Assembly: GCF_000002425.4 (NCBI RefSeq) | Contig: NC_037265.1 | Span: 5,148,323-5,212,322, forward strand | Direction of reading: 5' to 3' | Length of the DNA: 64,000 nt | From: Physcomitrium patens | Taxonomy: Eukaryota; Streptophyta; Bryopsida; Funariales; Funariaceae | Shown here: piece after piece, positions 23,297-35,484 of the stretch | Layout of the letters: each line of letters begins with the position of its first letter | Numbering within the stretch: the first letter of the stretch is position 1 | Position numbers and translations under genes: made by a program | Notes under the pieces: model-generated | Seen by the model: the letters and a program-made list of their open reading frames with translations, nothing else | What the model was told of the DNA's origin: nothing | Database searches by the model: none

Positions 23297-26200
23297 ATGG
23301 ATGAATATTTATTAAAATTAAACAAAATAGTAATGATAATAATAATATATAATAAATTAATTAATAAAAATAAAATATAAATAAATAAATAAAAGAAATT
23401 TCTATGGCATTAAATTATTAATCATTTATTATTGAGAAGGTAAAATAGTGGTAGAGTTTTGGCTGAATTTCTTACATTATTTAAAAAATAATAACAAATA
23501 ATTTAATTATAATTTAATTAATAATTATGATTTTTTAAATTTACATAGTTAATTTACTTATTTTAAACTAGAATAAACTTTTAACTAGTATAGGTTAATT
23601 TTAGCTTATATTTTGATGTATTTTCCAAGAAAAAGATCTTAGAAGTCTTAGGCTTATTTAGAAGGTAATTATTTTATTATTTCATGTTTTTAAAAAAATT
23701 TATTTTGTGCTAGTACAATCTTCTGGTGTTATTGTAGACTATTGTTGTGTAGGAACTCAAATTAAAGAGAGAGCTTGAAGAATTCTAGAATAAAGTAGAA
23801 AGAAGCTTAATTAAATATTTAGAATTATTTCAAGAATTAGAATTAAATTAAGATTAGACAAGGATCTTCATCAAAGATAAAATTCATCTTCAAAGTTAGA
23901 CATTACTTTTCTTCTTTGTTAATTCCTTATTGAGGACCCATCTCTAGTGGTTGAAGAAATTTAATCACCTTCTCTACTAGTTATATCTTTTCTTTTCATC
24001 TAATAATAAATTCCTTGTTGGTGGAAATTTTCTAGTGATAGAAGAATTTGATCTCCCTTTTTACTTATTATATTCTTCTTATTCACAAGTGTAGTATAGA
24101 AAGATTTTTTCATCAAAAATTCAAAGAAAAATTACTCAAAAAAAAAGATAATAAAGAGATAAAGGTGAAAGTAAAAAAAAGAAGGAAACAAAAATTAAAG
24201 TTTAAAGGCTATACTCGAAGGTAAGTTTTCTTAAGACAATCAATTGAATTTGTTTTCTTATTCAACTAATACAAGTTGTGGATTGAAAAATAAAGAGCTA
24301 TAAGAAGATATTTGGTACTTAGAGAGCATAAAATCAATTAAGTCTCTAGTTTTTGAATTTTTTGAATTATTTAAAATTTTAGTACATAAGGAAGGAACAA
24401 GGAGCAAGGACTTGGAATTTAGAATCTGAGAGGAAGAAGTGAAAGAGATACTTTCTTATTTCTTCTTTTAGGGCTTCAAAGTATTAAATTAGAATAGAGC
24501 CTATACTTGTGACTCTATCTTTTTAATCAAGTTTGTGATTGATTAGAGAGATTTGAATTCTAAATTATGCTCTAAAATTTAAATTTTTGTTATTTTCTTA
24601 TTTTATGATAATAGAACATGTTAAATTAGGATTTATATAAGTAAAATTTAGTTTTATAGAATTTTTAGGATTTCAACCTTTGATGGTATAAATCATAGCC
24701 TAATTCCTTGAATTAGGTTAATTAGGACCAAAGTGATAAGAATTAGAAAATTAAAATAGCAACTTAGTTATAATAATTTAGAGATTGTTAGTCACTACTA
24801 TGAGGGTTGACTAAAAGCCTTAAGTTCACCTACAATCATTTCATATGATTAAGAAGGAGTTAGAATTCTAATTTTTTAAAAGATGTAGTAAAATTTAGCA
24901 ATGACGGTTTTAAAGATTTTTTTCTAAATTCAAAAAATTCAAGCAGCATAGTAGTTCTTCTAATTAATAGAAGTTTTTTTAATGCAATGGTGGCATCAGA
25001 TTCACCCTCTGGAGTGAAGAAAACAAGATCAGCACCCTTTCCTTCATAATACAAGTGGAGCAATGAAATTCTCATTTTGAAAATTTTTACAAGAATTGCC
25101 AAGATCCTTGTAGGTAAAAACTTTCATAAAAATAGCAAATGAATATAGATTGAGACATGTGAGTAGTCGATCTTAGCATAAAAAGGTGTTTTAAATACAA
25201 TGATGAAGTTAGATTTCTCAAAAAGTGCTTTCTTTGACAACTTACAATGGCATCAGCCTTGATGACGAAATTAACTCTTGGATGAATGACGGCCTTAGAT
25301 TTATTTTAGGGATCTTAGACATCAAAGATGGAGATGTAACTGCCCTCTTACAAACCACCACTCAATTTTATAAGAGTGGCTTGGTTCCGCAAGCCCTTTC
25401 TTGGTTCTCTTCTTTTGATAAAAGGCAAAGCCATGCCAAATTTTGGCCCTAAATCTTAACCTTAATCTTATTTTTGATTTTAAATCTCATTGTGAACTTT
25501 GTGGTTGTGTGTGCATATATTTTGAGTAGTGAGTGATAGTCATTGGATTTTAAGACATACATCATTGTGGTAGATAGCTCCCTTGGTCTCCCAAATACTC
25601 CAAGGTTTTTAAGAGTCTTAGATTTCCCTCAATTAGTCATTTTATTTTTTGAGTTTCAATTTGAAATGTGTTGTGGTTATAGCTTTTGGTGTTAACTTTC
25701 CAATAAGATAATACTTGCTTGATTTGGAGTAGAAAAGAATTTTTGGTGAAATTTTGAGTGCAAGGGGATCAGCTGCCTTGGCAGTTCAGATCATCCATCT
25801 TTGAAAAGATAGTTCTTAGTACCTCTAAATTGGATTTTTGTGAAGTTTTGGAAGTATGTGCATCTTTAGATTGAGCTTCTAGTGATGAAAATTTCACTAA
25901 ACTTGGAGAAAAACTGAATTTTTTTTCAATTTCCAAGTGGAGGGAGGTTGCCTACAATGGCAGTTTTGGTCACTCAACTTTGAAGGAGCATTTCTCACGG
26001 CTTAGATACTGGATTGAGTTTATATTTGTTGGAGCAGGAGCGCCTTCAAGTTAAATTTGATAAAATTTAAAATCCTTCAATTTGAAGCTAATCACGATTT
26101 TTGGAAAATTTTGGAGTAGAAAGAGTTTGCTTCCCTCATTCTTGGGCATTATTAAGGTACCGTCATTTTTATCTCTTTCTAGTTCGACTTTTATTTTTAT

Positions 26201-26986
26201 TTATATAGTAATTTGTAACCTCCATATTTCAAATTTTTAATTTTTAACCTTTAATCTTCTCTTTTTTATTTTTAACTTTTACTTTTAACTTAATTTTTAA
26301 GATTTTTAATTTTATTATGGATTAATGGTAATAAATTAATCAATTAATTTTACCATCTATTATTTAAGTAGTAATGATTTTTAATTTTTAATTAATTATT
26401 TATTTATTTATTCTAATTAATTATAATTTTTTAATTATATAAAAATTAATAATTAAAGATCATATAAATTAGCGATTGTTTAGAATTTTTTGATATTACT
26501 TTTTTGATAAGTGATAAGATGGTTGATAATGTAGATAGGTGAATTCTCTTTTAAGTTGAATTGATGCATATAAAGAACTCTTTTGTCTAATATTTTTATT
26601 TTTAACCAAATATTGGATAATTTCCTAATTATATTGGTGTAAAGGATAATAATAATAAAAAAATAAAAAAATAAAAAAACTTAGGCTTCTTGCCAGCAAT
26701 AGAATGGCTTTACACTAGATGCTTCTTAAGGTCACCTCCACATGAGGTAGTTTCATATAATAGTCTAAGAAAAGAAAAGCCTTGCTTAATGTGATATTTA
26801 AGTAAGATTTTTTTTTTAGGTTATTTTTGTTATGTTGTCCTTTCTTATTGGAAGGAGTGTTTAAGTGGAATGCAAATTGATAAGCATAAGATAATAAAAA
26901 TTTAAATTCTATAAGTTACTTGTTTGGCTTGTTAAATTTTTTTAGTTTTTATTTTTTAGTGATGACATTGTGATTGTAGAAGTTTA
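23297..26986 (+). other. Family E leader region
   Basis: About 3.7 kb of mostly AT-rich non-coding sequence between the left repeat and gag. A less AT-rich patch at about 24950-26160 contains short related phrases (ACAATGGCA, TTGGCAGTTCAGATC, GGCAGTTTTGGTCA) and could be part of an older inserted LTR. Two frames here (24860-25102 minus, 25225-25452 plus) resemble nothing I know. Confidence 0.4.
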
Positions 26987-29900
26987 ATGCACCTCTCTAT
27001 TAGATCCCATAAATCCGTGTTAATACAATCCTTAGGAAATCTAAATTCTTTAAGAATTATTAGACCTCTCTTATCAAACAATAGAAATTTGATTCTTAGA
27101 TTCAATTTAAATATATATAGAAATCTCTTAGAAGAATTTGAAGATTTGTTTTTAAAAGATCTTGAAGAAAATTCAAAAAAAATATTTTCAAATCCTTTGA
27201 TAGATAATACAAGTAATTCAAATCAAAGAAGTATTCATTTTTTTCAACTACTTAAGACAATGAATCCGAATAAAGTAAAAAAAAAAAAAAAAAAGAACCA
27301 CCATCCATACCAATTAATCCTTTGGCTCAACCAAGGAATTTATTTATGAGTTTTAGAGGGACTTAGTACTGCACCAATGTTTCTTAACCTTCCTATCTTT
27401 AAAGATATAAGGAATAAAGATCCTTTGCCCATGCAGAGCATTTCATAGAAACACTCACTACGTATTTGATAATGGATGGCCATTATTATTTAGTGTAGTT
27501 TTCAACTACATCAAAAAAGAGGGAGCATATGAGTGATATTGCAACCACTTTTTAATACCTTTTTAAGTTGGAATATGATCCAACATGTCTTTTTAAAATA
27601 ATTTCAACCTGAAGTAAGACAAAACACAGTTCTAATTGCTGTATTTTCTTTTGGATAAGGAAAGAATGAAGATATTATGTCATACATTTGCTTTTTTGAA
27701 TTAATTTTGACAAAGTTTATGAGAACCTTGTTCATTAATAATATCTTGAAGTATTTTTTTATTTAAGGATTTGCTGAAGAAGAAATCAATAAAGAAATCC
27801 TTCATGTACGCCCTAAGGACATTATAGCAGCTAAATATGGAGCAAAAAAAGTAGAATAAATAGAAAAAGAGCATAAAAGGTTGTGGCAAAAAGAAGATCA
27901 CAAAATTTCTCTAGTTTCCTATCTATATATGCTAGAATTTCTTATACATCAAGCTCTTAGATGCATAAACAATCATCATTAATTCTTACAATCCTAAAAG
28001 CCTATCTAGTATCTTTAAACATTAGATTTCCATATCTTTCATTGACTTTGACCTATCCTATTGAGGATAATAGGTAGAAAAAAGATTTACAAAAGACATA
28101 AAAGCATCTCAATTAGAAATTCAAATCCAAATCTCTCACCAAATGTAATTGATGATAGAACAATTAATTGGACTAGCTAAAAATTCCAACCCTAACCTTC
28201 TTCCATCTTCTATTAAATCAAGAAGATAAAAAATGTGATTATGGTATATTTTATGTAAAAAATTTGGATATTTTATCCAATTTTATAATTCTATTCTTCC
28301 ACAAAATTAATATTTTCAACTATATGCCCTTTGATACAAAAATCAAACCTTTTAAGGATATAATTTGAAGCAACAAGGGTTTAATACTAGAATCTAAGGT
28401 CCTATGAATCAAACAAGATAATAAGTAGAATTTTATGCATTTTACAAAAAAAGACACCTATTTGGCATCTATTAGATTGAAAATCAAATAAAATGTAAAA
28501 ATTGTGGTAATAACCATCCCACAAAATTTTATAGAAAATCAAATAGAGTGATTTTCTTACAACTTTCAACTTGTAATTATCTTCAATAGTCCTCTAATAA
28601 TTGTATAAAAAGAAAAAAACCTCTAATAAATAATAATTTAAAGCCTCCAAACTTATAGTATGACTATGAAAAAAAAATAAAATCAAAATATACCTAGCGG
28701 GTTTCAAATTAGTTCTTGATATATTTCACTAAATCTTAATCAAAGTCAAAATCTTTGTAATCAACCAAGATATAGTCAAAGATCTCAAGATGTGAAATTT
28801 GTGTCTCAATCCATAGACAGTTGGAATCTATTTCAAATTTTATCTAATTTAATATCAATTAGTTTTTTTTAATTAAATTTAATAATCATTAAAAAATCAA
28901 TAAAAAAAGAAATTATTTGTGGTACCAATTATATTAGTAATAAGTAGATTTAAGACTATATCTTTATTTATCCATCAAGAAGAAGAGAATAGTGTCTTAG
29001 AAAGTCCACCTTATTTTTCAAATTTAAAATAAGTCATAAAAGACATAATTAATGCAACTCAAAATAACATGGCTAAATCTATGAAATTTCATTCTTTAAT
29101 AGAAGAATTATCCTTTAAAAATCATAACGTTAAATATGAGCAAAGTATTAATTTGAATAACTATAGTTGGAAGGATCCAAAAAAATTTAAATGTAAATTT
29201 CTTCAATACAAGGATGTAGAAGAATCCAACATATGAAAATATAATTTATGGCATAATCTTAGCAAATAAAAAGCTAATATCACCTTTACTCAACTATTGG
29301 AAATTTTTTCAATGATTAAGAAGATACTAAAAACATGCATTTCTATGAGAAATCAAAAAAGATATAAGATTATGATGACAACAAAAATAAATGCCTATAC
29401 TAAATGAAATGAGATGAAGGCAATAGAAATTGAGTTTCTATTGTAGACAAAATAATTTTCTATAAAATTGTAGATAGTCATAGTAGTTTGAATATCATGC
29501 CCTTCCAAACTATAGAGAAACTAAGATTGAATATTACTAGCACATCTTCCTTTGTTATCAAGATGGCAAATCAAAGTCCATCTATTTTGGTTGGTCAAAT
29601 TAAAAACTATAAAACTTTAATTGGAGAAAAAAATATGCCTTAATATATCATGTTATTTAGATGCATATATCAAAAGATTTTTTTTTATTGCTTGATAAGC
29701 CATCTTTGAGAGATTTTTAGAAGGAATTTTGAAGTTTATGGAAGTTGAGGATATCAAAGTCCTTAGCATTAATGTAGATGGGATGTTAGAAGAAGAAATT
29801 AAAGTCTTTAAAAAAGGTGATGAATTAGTTCTACCTCTTAGATTTTAAAATACCTCATAGAAAATTTTAATTAGCAACAAAATTATCAAATATCCTTCTA

Positions 29901-32416
29901 TACCTAGAAATTAGTATATAAATTCTTCAAAATAATTCCTAGTACAAGAATCAAAATAGAAAATTATAGATATTTTTTTATTAAAAAATAGAATCCAAAA
30001 ATATTAAAATTAGAGGTCATTAAAATCAAAAAAATATGTCTAGATATCGTAGGTTGATCATAAAATATGAAAACGTTTTAGCATGGTCTTAAAAGGATTT
30101 GAAGGATTTATTACCTAAAATGGCTCAATATCATATTTGTCTTATTCTAGGTATGAAAGCAATTAGATAAAAAGAAAGATGTATGAATCATCAATTCTAA
30201 TTAATTATTAAAAGAAAGTTAAAAAAAATTTATAAGTTTGTTTTATTAAATTAGTATAAATAATAGATTGAATCTCTTCTATGGTCCTTGTAAAGAAGAA
30301 AAAAGATAAATTAAGAGTCTGCATAGATTATAAAAAATTCAACAAATACACCTAAATTTTTTTTTTCTTTTTTTATTAATAATATTTTAGATGAAGTAAA
30401 GAATCATGAAACCTATATATATTTATGGATGGATATTTGTATTATAATCAAATTTCTATGGTCCAAAAGATTTTGATAAAATAGCTTTTATCATTCCTTA
30501 GATATGTTCATTTTTTAGTCATATCTTTTAGAATTTGTAATACTCCTTCTGCCTTCCAAAGAGCCATGACATTGTTCTTTTTGGATTTTCTATACAAATC
30601 TTTGATTGTATTTGTAGATAATTTTAATATCCAATTCAATCCTAAAGATCATCTAGAACATGTAAAAGAGACTTTAGAAAGGTATAAAAAAATAAGAATT
30701 TCTTTAAATCTTGATAAAATATATTTGGCAATAAAAAAGAGGGTCTTATTAAATTATGTGGTTTCTAAAGAAAACTTGACTCAGAAAAAATAGAAATCAT
30801 AGCCAAAATACAACCTCTTATAAATGTTAAGACAATAGAAAGGATTTTAGGACATTTAGGATGGTATCAAGAATTAATTCTTAATTATGCCACAAGAACA
30901 TTACTTATTATCAACCTTTAAAGGAATTTGATAAAGTTTGAGTAAACAAAAGACTGTCAAGCCACCTTTGATTGCATTTATTTTACTATCATAAAAAATA
31001 ATTATATTATTAAAAAATAGATGGTCTATTCAGAGGATGAGTAGTGGTTGGTGAAGTATTAATCATATTAATGGCATGGTACAATACTACAAGAAGACTA
31101 CACTTCTTGGATATATTGATGGTTCAAAATATAATGAGAATTGGATATTATTAGCCTACTATTTTTCAAGATGCACATGATTATAGTAAAAGATGTGATG
31201 CTTGCCAATATTATGCAAAAAATAATTTATATATGGCACTTCTTCTCTATATATCCTTGCTTTTAATTCTCTTTAAAAAATAGAGAATTAATTACATAGA
31301 AAATGTTCATCCCAATTCTTCAAGAGAGATGATATATAGTGTAATAGCCACAAAATATTTAATAAAATGGGTTGAAGTAAGAATTGTCAAAACTAATGAT
31401 GTTATCTATGCAGCTAATTTTATATATGGAAAAATCATTACTTGATTTGGTTGTCTCAAAATTTTAATTAACGATCAAAGAATACACTTCTTGAATAGCA
31501 TAATAAAAAAGATTATTAATAGGTTTAATATAAACTATTATATGACTATTTCTTACCATCTACAAACTAATACTTATACAAAAAGAGTGAACCAAATCTT
31601 AGTAAATATCCTAAAAAAATAGTATAAGACTTAAAGAGGGACTGAGATACAAAATTATTAACAACTCTTTAGGCTTATTGTAAAACTTGTAACATTACAA
31701 CCAAGGCCATTCTATTTTTTTATTATATGAAGTAGAAGCTATACTATCTATAAAATTTGAGATCAATTTTTTAAGAATAGCAATAGATAATAGATAAACC
31801 ATTCAAGAATCTTTGAGAGATAAATTAGAACAATTAGAAGGCATTGATGAAATTTGAAAGACCAAGGCTCAACACATAGAAGAAATTTTGCAAAAGAAAC
31901 AAATTACTTTTGATTTTTAAAAAATTTAAAAAAATAAAAAAAATCTTATAATTAAGGATGCTAATGTTTTTATATGATGCTAGAGAATGGATTTCCTTGA
32001 TAAGTTTAATGCTCTTTGATTAGGACCTTATCATATTTGAGAAGTATTTGATAACAAATTTTTATAGTTAGAAGTAATAAATGGTGAATTATTTTCAACA
32101 AGAACATTTGAAAATAGATGTAAAGAGTATAAGATGTGAAAAAATTCATTCTATAGAGATAAACCACTATACTCTCTATGAACCTAAATAAGTAAGGATT
32201 TAGCTAAATAACTTAGTCAAATATAATTTTTATTAAAAAAAGAAGAACCCTGATTCATCAAGAGGGCATAAACAAGTCTTTATATGATTCTTAGTTTATT
32301 TCAAATATTGTCTCTTTTACTTATTAAGAGCTAATAAATCCTATGTAAATATAATGATAAAAAAAATTATTTTTTAGGATTTAGAAATAAGATGATAAAA
32401 ATTAATATCTTTAGAT

Positions 32417-32640
32417 TGTTGGAAAGTTGGCCATAAAAGTGATTATGTAAGAGGTGGCTTGGATTCAAATCCGGTCCACAAACGCAGCTATGCATGTGAG
32501 CTAGTATTAGAACAAGAAAGTGGCCAACTTGTGTAACTTAGAGGATATGTAGGCCTCATAGCTTCTAATCTAATTTCTTCTCCTTGGACAAGAATTATAT
32601 AGCACTAATTTTTAGATTTTTTATTTTCAAAAAAATTATT
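32417..32640 (+). repeat. Inverted-repeat element, possibly a copia-type LTR
   Basis: Begins TGTTGGAAAG. It contains a perfect 10-bp inverted repeat, AAGTTGGCCA (32424-32433) and TGGCCAACTT (32521-32530), around an 87-nt spacer. The spacer includes GGATTCAAATCC, which resembles a pol III B box. The TGTTGGAAA start is typical of plant Ty1/copia LTRs, but the right end is not clear. Confidence 0.35.
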
Positions 32641-32958
32641 TTTCTCTCCTCTCTTATTGTTCTATCTCTTTTATTTTATTTTTTTTCTTATCTTATAGAA
32701 TTATCTCACCATGCTTAATTAAATAGACTATTTTCTTCTATAGTCTTTCTATCTCAAAAAAATAGCATTAGAAAATAAGGATGAAATTAATACCAACTAC
32801 ATCATTTTATGAATATTTGATTTTGATTTTTTAGTAATGCTTTTTCTAGCTTTGATAGGATATTACAACAAAAGAGATTAATTTACAATAAGGACCTACC
32901 TATAAAGTAAGACTTGTGGATTCTTTGCCTCTTTGAATTATTCTAGATGGTCACCATA

Positions 32959-34399
32959 TGTGAATCACAAAATTAACTCACTAGTATATTTTAGTATTAA
33001 AAGGGTACTTAAGATGCTTTAGGATACTATTTTAGTGAATTAGTGTAGAAGTTTAGAGATAAATAGAAAAAATAAATGAATTAAATAAAATAAATTAAAA
33101 TATTAGTTATAAGAGTGGATCTCTTGTAGAGTTATTCTCGAAAAGAAATTTTAAATTATATATCTTTTCTTTAATTTAGCTAATAGAGATTTATGATATT
33201 TTTTAATAATAGATTTTTTCATTAAAAGGCTAATTGGACTAAGAGCTAAATGTAAACCAATTTTGATCAATTACAAAGAAATAGAAGGAAAAAAATAGAA
33301 GAAAAAAAAAGAAGAAGGAAAAAAAAAAAGAAAGAAAGAAAGAAAGAAAGAAGAGAGAAGGGAGAAGGGAGGAGAGAAAGAAAAAGAAGAAAAAAGCTAA
33401 TAAATAAATAAATAAATAAATAAATGGAAGAAAGAAAAAATGGAGAAGGGAAGATGGGAGAAGGTATCCCGAATTTCGGCAGCCTCTCCGCCGATAGGGG
33501 TCCGGGTCGCCCCGGATTCCAGTCTCTCTCTTGTTTTGTTTTATTTTTTTTCTTCATCCTTCCAGGAGCTCCGAGTACTTCGGAACTGTTTTTTGTCATC
33601 CTTCGCATTGTAGAAGTGTTGGAGTGCAGCATCTCTTGTTCTCTCATTTCTTTTGGTATACAACCACAAGATGTCGCTGCGGTGCAGCAACTTATTGGCT
33701 AATGTAGAAGCTTAGATTGCTACAAATGTTTTTCTCTGCATGGTTGCTTTTACGATGGTGTATTATTGCGGCGATGCTGCGGCGAAGGTCAAGTGTAGAG
33801 CGTGAATAACTGGAGCAAGCTTAAAAATCAATAAGGATGTATTATGTTGGAGTCACGATGGTATTGGAGCAATCATATTGACATTGTCGTGCTTCCTGAA
33901 TCCCACTCTATTCTTCTTTTTGTGTTGATTCTGGGCTTTGAAGATGCAAAGTGGTTACAGTGTCTAAATCCCTCATATGATTCATTCCATGTTCAAGTGA
34001 AGTTTCGAAGGTGGAGGTAGCAGCTGCATGCGGTGGGTCCGGCCACCCAAATCCCTCTGTTTCTTCCTTTTTGTTCTTGTTTTCTTAAGGATTCGGTAGT
34101 GTTGTTCAAGAATCAATTATTTTTTTTTCTCGCGCTGCAATTTTTGTTCCTCGATTTTGTAGATGTTGGTGTATGTGTCGGTTCCCTAGTTTGCGGCTGC
34201 TAAGCCATTCGGGTTCCTTTCGGGTTTGTTTTTCAACTGTTGGTGTTAATCTGCTGACGTTGCTGTTGCTGTCGACGGGTCCCAAGTTTTCCTCGAGCAG
34301 TAGATCTTCTAAGTCCGTGTGTCTCCTTTTATTGGAGGTGTAGGAGTACTGCGAGAGGTTGTAGATGATGCGGAAGGAATTGCGGTGATGAGCATTCTT
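32959..34399 (+). repeat. Family E terminal repeat, right copy
   Basis: Partner of 21873-23296. From about 33440 onward it has clearly higher GC and more CpG than the left copy, with phrases such as CCGGGTCGCCCCGGATTCC where the left copy has T and A. The first 480 bp are as AT-rich as the left copy. A minus-strand open frame of 142 codons (34106-34534) crosses its end; I see no family for it. Confidence 0.7.
33285..33396 (+). repeat. Long polypurine (GA-rich) tract
   Basis: About 110 nt almost entirely A and G, including (GAAA)n, followed by (AAAT)n at 33402-33424. The left family E repeat has the equivalent tract at about 22236-22360. Low-complexity sequence; frames read through it are not genes. 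Confidence 0.85.
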
Positions 34400-34721
34400 T
34401 GAATTCAGTACTATTGGATGTATCTTGTGCATCTTGTTGATCATTAATAGCTTTGTGATCCACCTTGTCGAATGAATGCACAACCAGGCCAGAGATGAGT
34501 AGTGCAAGTTGGCGTATGTTTTCATATGCTGCATCTATTGTCCATGAAAAAGCAATGATTCTGTAATACTAGCCGGGTTGCCCTGCAATATGTTAAAGTG
34601 GTGGATTTTGTGGGCGGAGTTATTCTGAATTATATAACAATACTTTCTACGATGGATTAAAATAAGGCCTCCAGCCTCACGGTTCTGTCTTTGAAGCTGT
34701 GATCTTGGAATGGAACAGTCT
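34400..34721. other. Unassigned segment between family E and the copia remnant
   Basis: About 320 bp with near gene-like base composition. No repeat partner in the window and no recognisable coding product. It may be original host sequence or a continuation of the family E repeat. Confidence 0.35.
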
Positions 34722-34880
34722 TGTTGGAAACATCTTATATCAATCTGATCAATTCTCACACAATATATTATGTGTACAAGTGTGACAAGAAGAGTCAAAA
34801 CTCTTGGTGGAAGGTCACAATTAAGTACATAGTATTCTATACTAAAAACTAGTGTACTATATTAAATATTTCTTCCAATA
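34722..34880 (-). repeat. Copia 3' LTR, about 159 bp
   Basis: Begins (plus-strand reading) TGTTGGAAACATC and ends CTTCCAATA, an imperfect terminal inverted repeat typical of short copia LTRs. Just outside it, on the element-internal side (34881-34888), is a purine block on the minus strand (AATGGGAG) in the polypurine-tract position. Confidence 0.6.
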
Positions 34881-35306
34881 CTCCCATTAGAACACTAGTC
34901 TTCATTCGTGAATTAAATTTCATCCATTATAGAAGTTCATCCATTTTAAAACAAATATATGTGAAAAATTTAGGATTTCAATTTCTTTTTTGGTGTAGTA
35001 ATGTTGGGGAGTTTTCATATAGTTCTCCCACTACTTTTTCAAGTTTGAGAAGGTATGTGATGTTTTTCTTGATTTGGATATATTTGATGTTTTAATTTTA
35101 TTTATTTTTTTTAATTGATATAGAATTGTGGAAGTGTAGCACTATTATGGTCGGCTGTACATATATGTGCTACAGCAGACTTAGGTGGAAGTGCAAATGT
35201 ATTTAATAATAGGTTACATAGTGAGCTCGATTGCAGCCTTGGTAGCGGATTTTGCTATGAGTTCTTTAGTAAAGCAACGGGAAGCTTCATAGGAAGTATA
35301 GCTACA

Positions 35307-35484
35307 AGCTCTATCGCAAGTATTGTGGCAATCAACTCTACAATAGGTGCCACTACAGGCTCTATTGTAGATGTTGTGGCTACTATCTCCGTAGCAGATG
35401 TGGCTATAGGCTCCATTGCAAGTATTGCGACTCATAACTCCGCAGCAAGTGCAACTACAAGCTCTACAATAGAAGTAGTTGTAG
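35307..35484 (+). repeat. 51-bp minisatellite, left part
   Basis: Three full units (35307-35357, 35358-35408, 35409-35459) and a partial fourth, with a consensus like RGCTCTATYGCAAGTATTG followed by TGGCAACYAACTCC-type sequence. Each unit is itself two related halves of 24-27 bp. The period is a multiple of three, so both strands stay open in some frames; the resulting Ala/Ser/Thr/Ile-rich frames are probably not genes. The array resumes after the G repeat at 37133. Confidence 0.75.

Larger units (their letters stand above)
21873..34399 (+). mobile_element. Ty3/gypsy family E element, about 12.5 kb
   Basis: Two direct repeats of about 1.42 kb (21873-23296 and 32959-34399), both starting TGT, flank an internal region with plus-strand gypsy genes: gag (about 26987-28700), protease (about 29400-29900), RT (about 30260-30800, with CIDYKKFNKYT and FGICNTPSAFQRAM), and integrase (about 31060-31900, with YYWPTIFQDAHDYSKRCDAC). 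No chromodomain was seen. A 3.7 kb leader lies between the left repeat and gag. Broken in a great many places; very old, except that the right half of the right repeat is much better kept. Treating the two repeats as the LTR pair of this element is inference from their position. Confidence 0.6.

Noticed and set aside
32462-32473. GGATTCAAATCC as a tRNA gene T-arm
   Set aside because: No acceptor stem, D-arm or anticodon arm can be drawn around it; the flanks look like an LTR.
33267-33647. 126-codon minus-strand frame rich in Phe, Leu and Ser
   Set aside because: It is the complement of the purine tract; low complexity, not a gene.
34106-34534. 142-codon minus-strand frame in the right family E repeat
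   Set aside because: No recognisable family, it crosses the repeat edge, and the equivalent part of the left repeat is non-coding. It may be chance openness in a less AT-rich stretch, though the Glu-rich middle part looks mildly coding-like.
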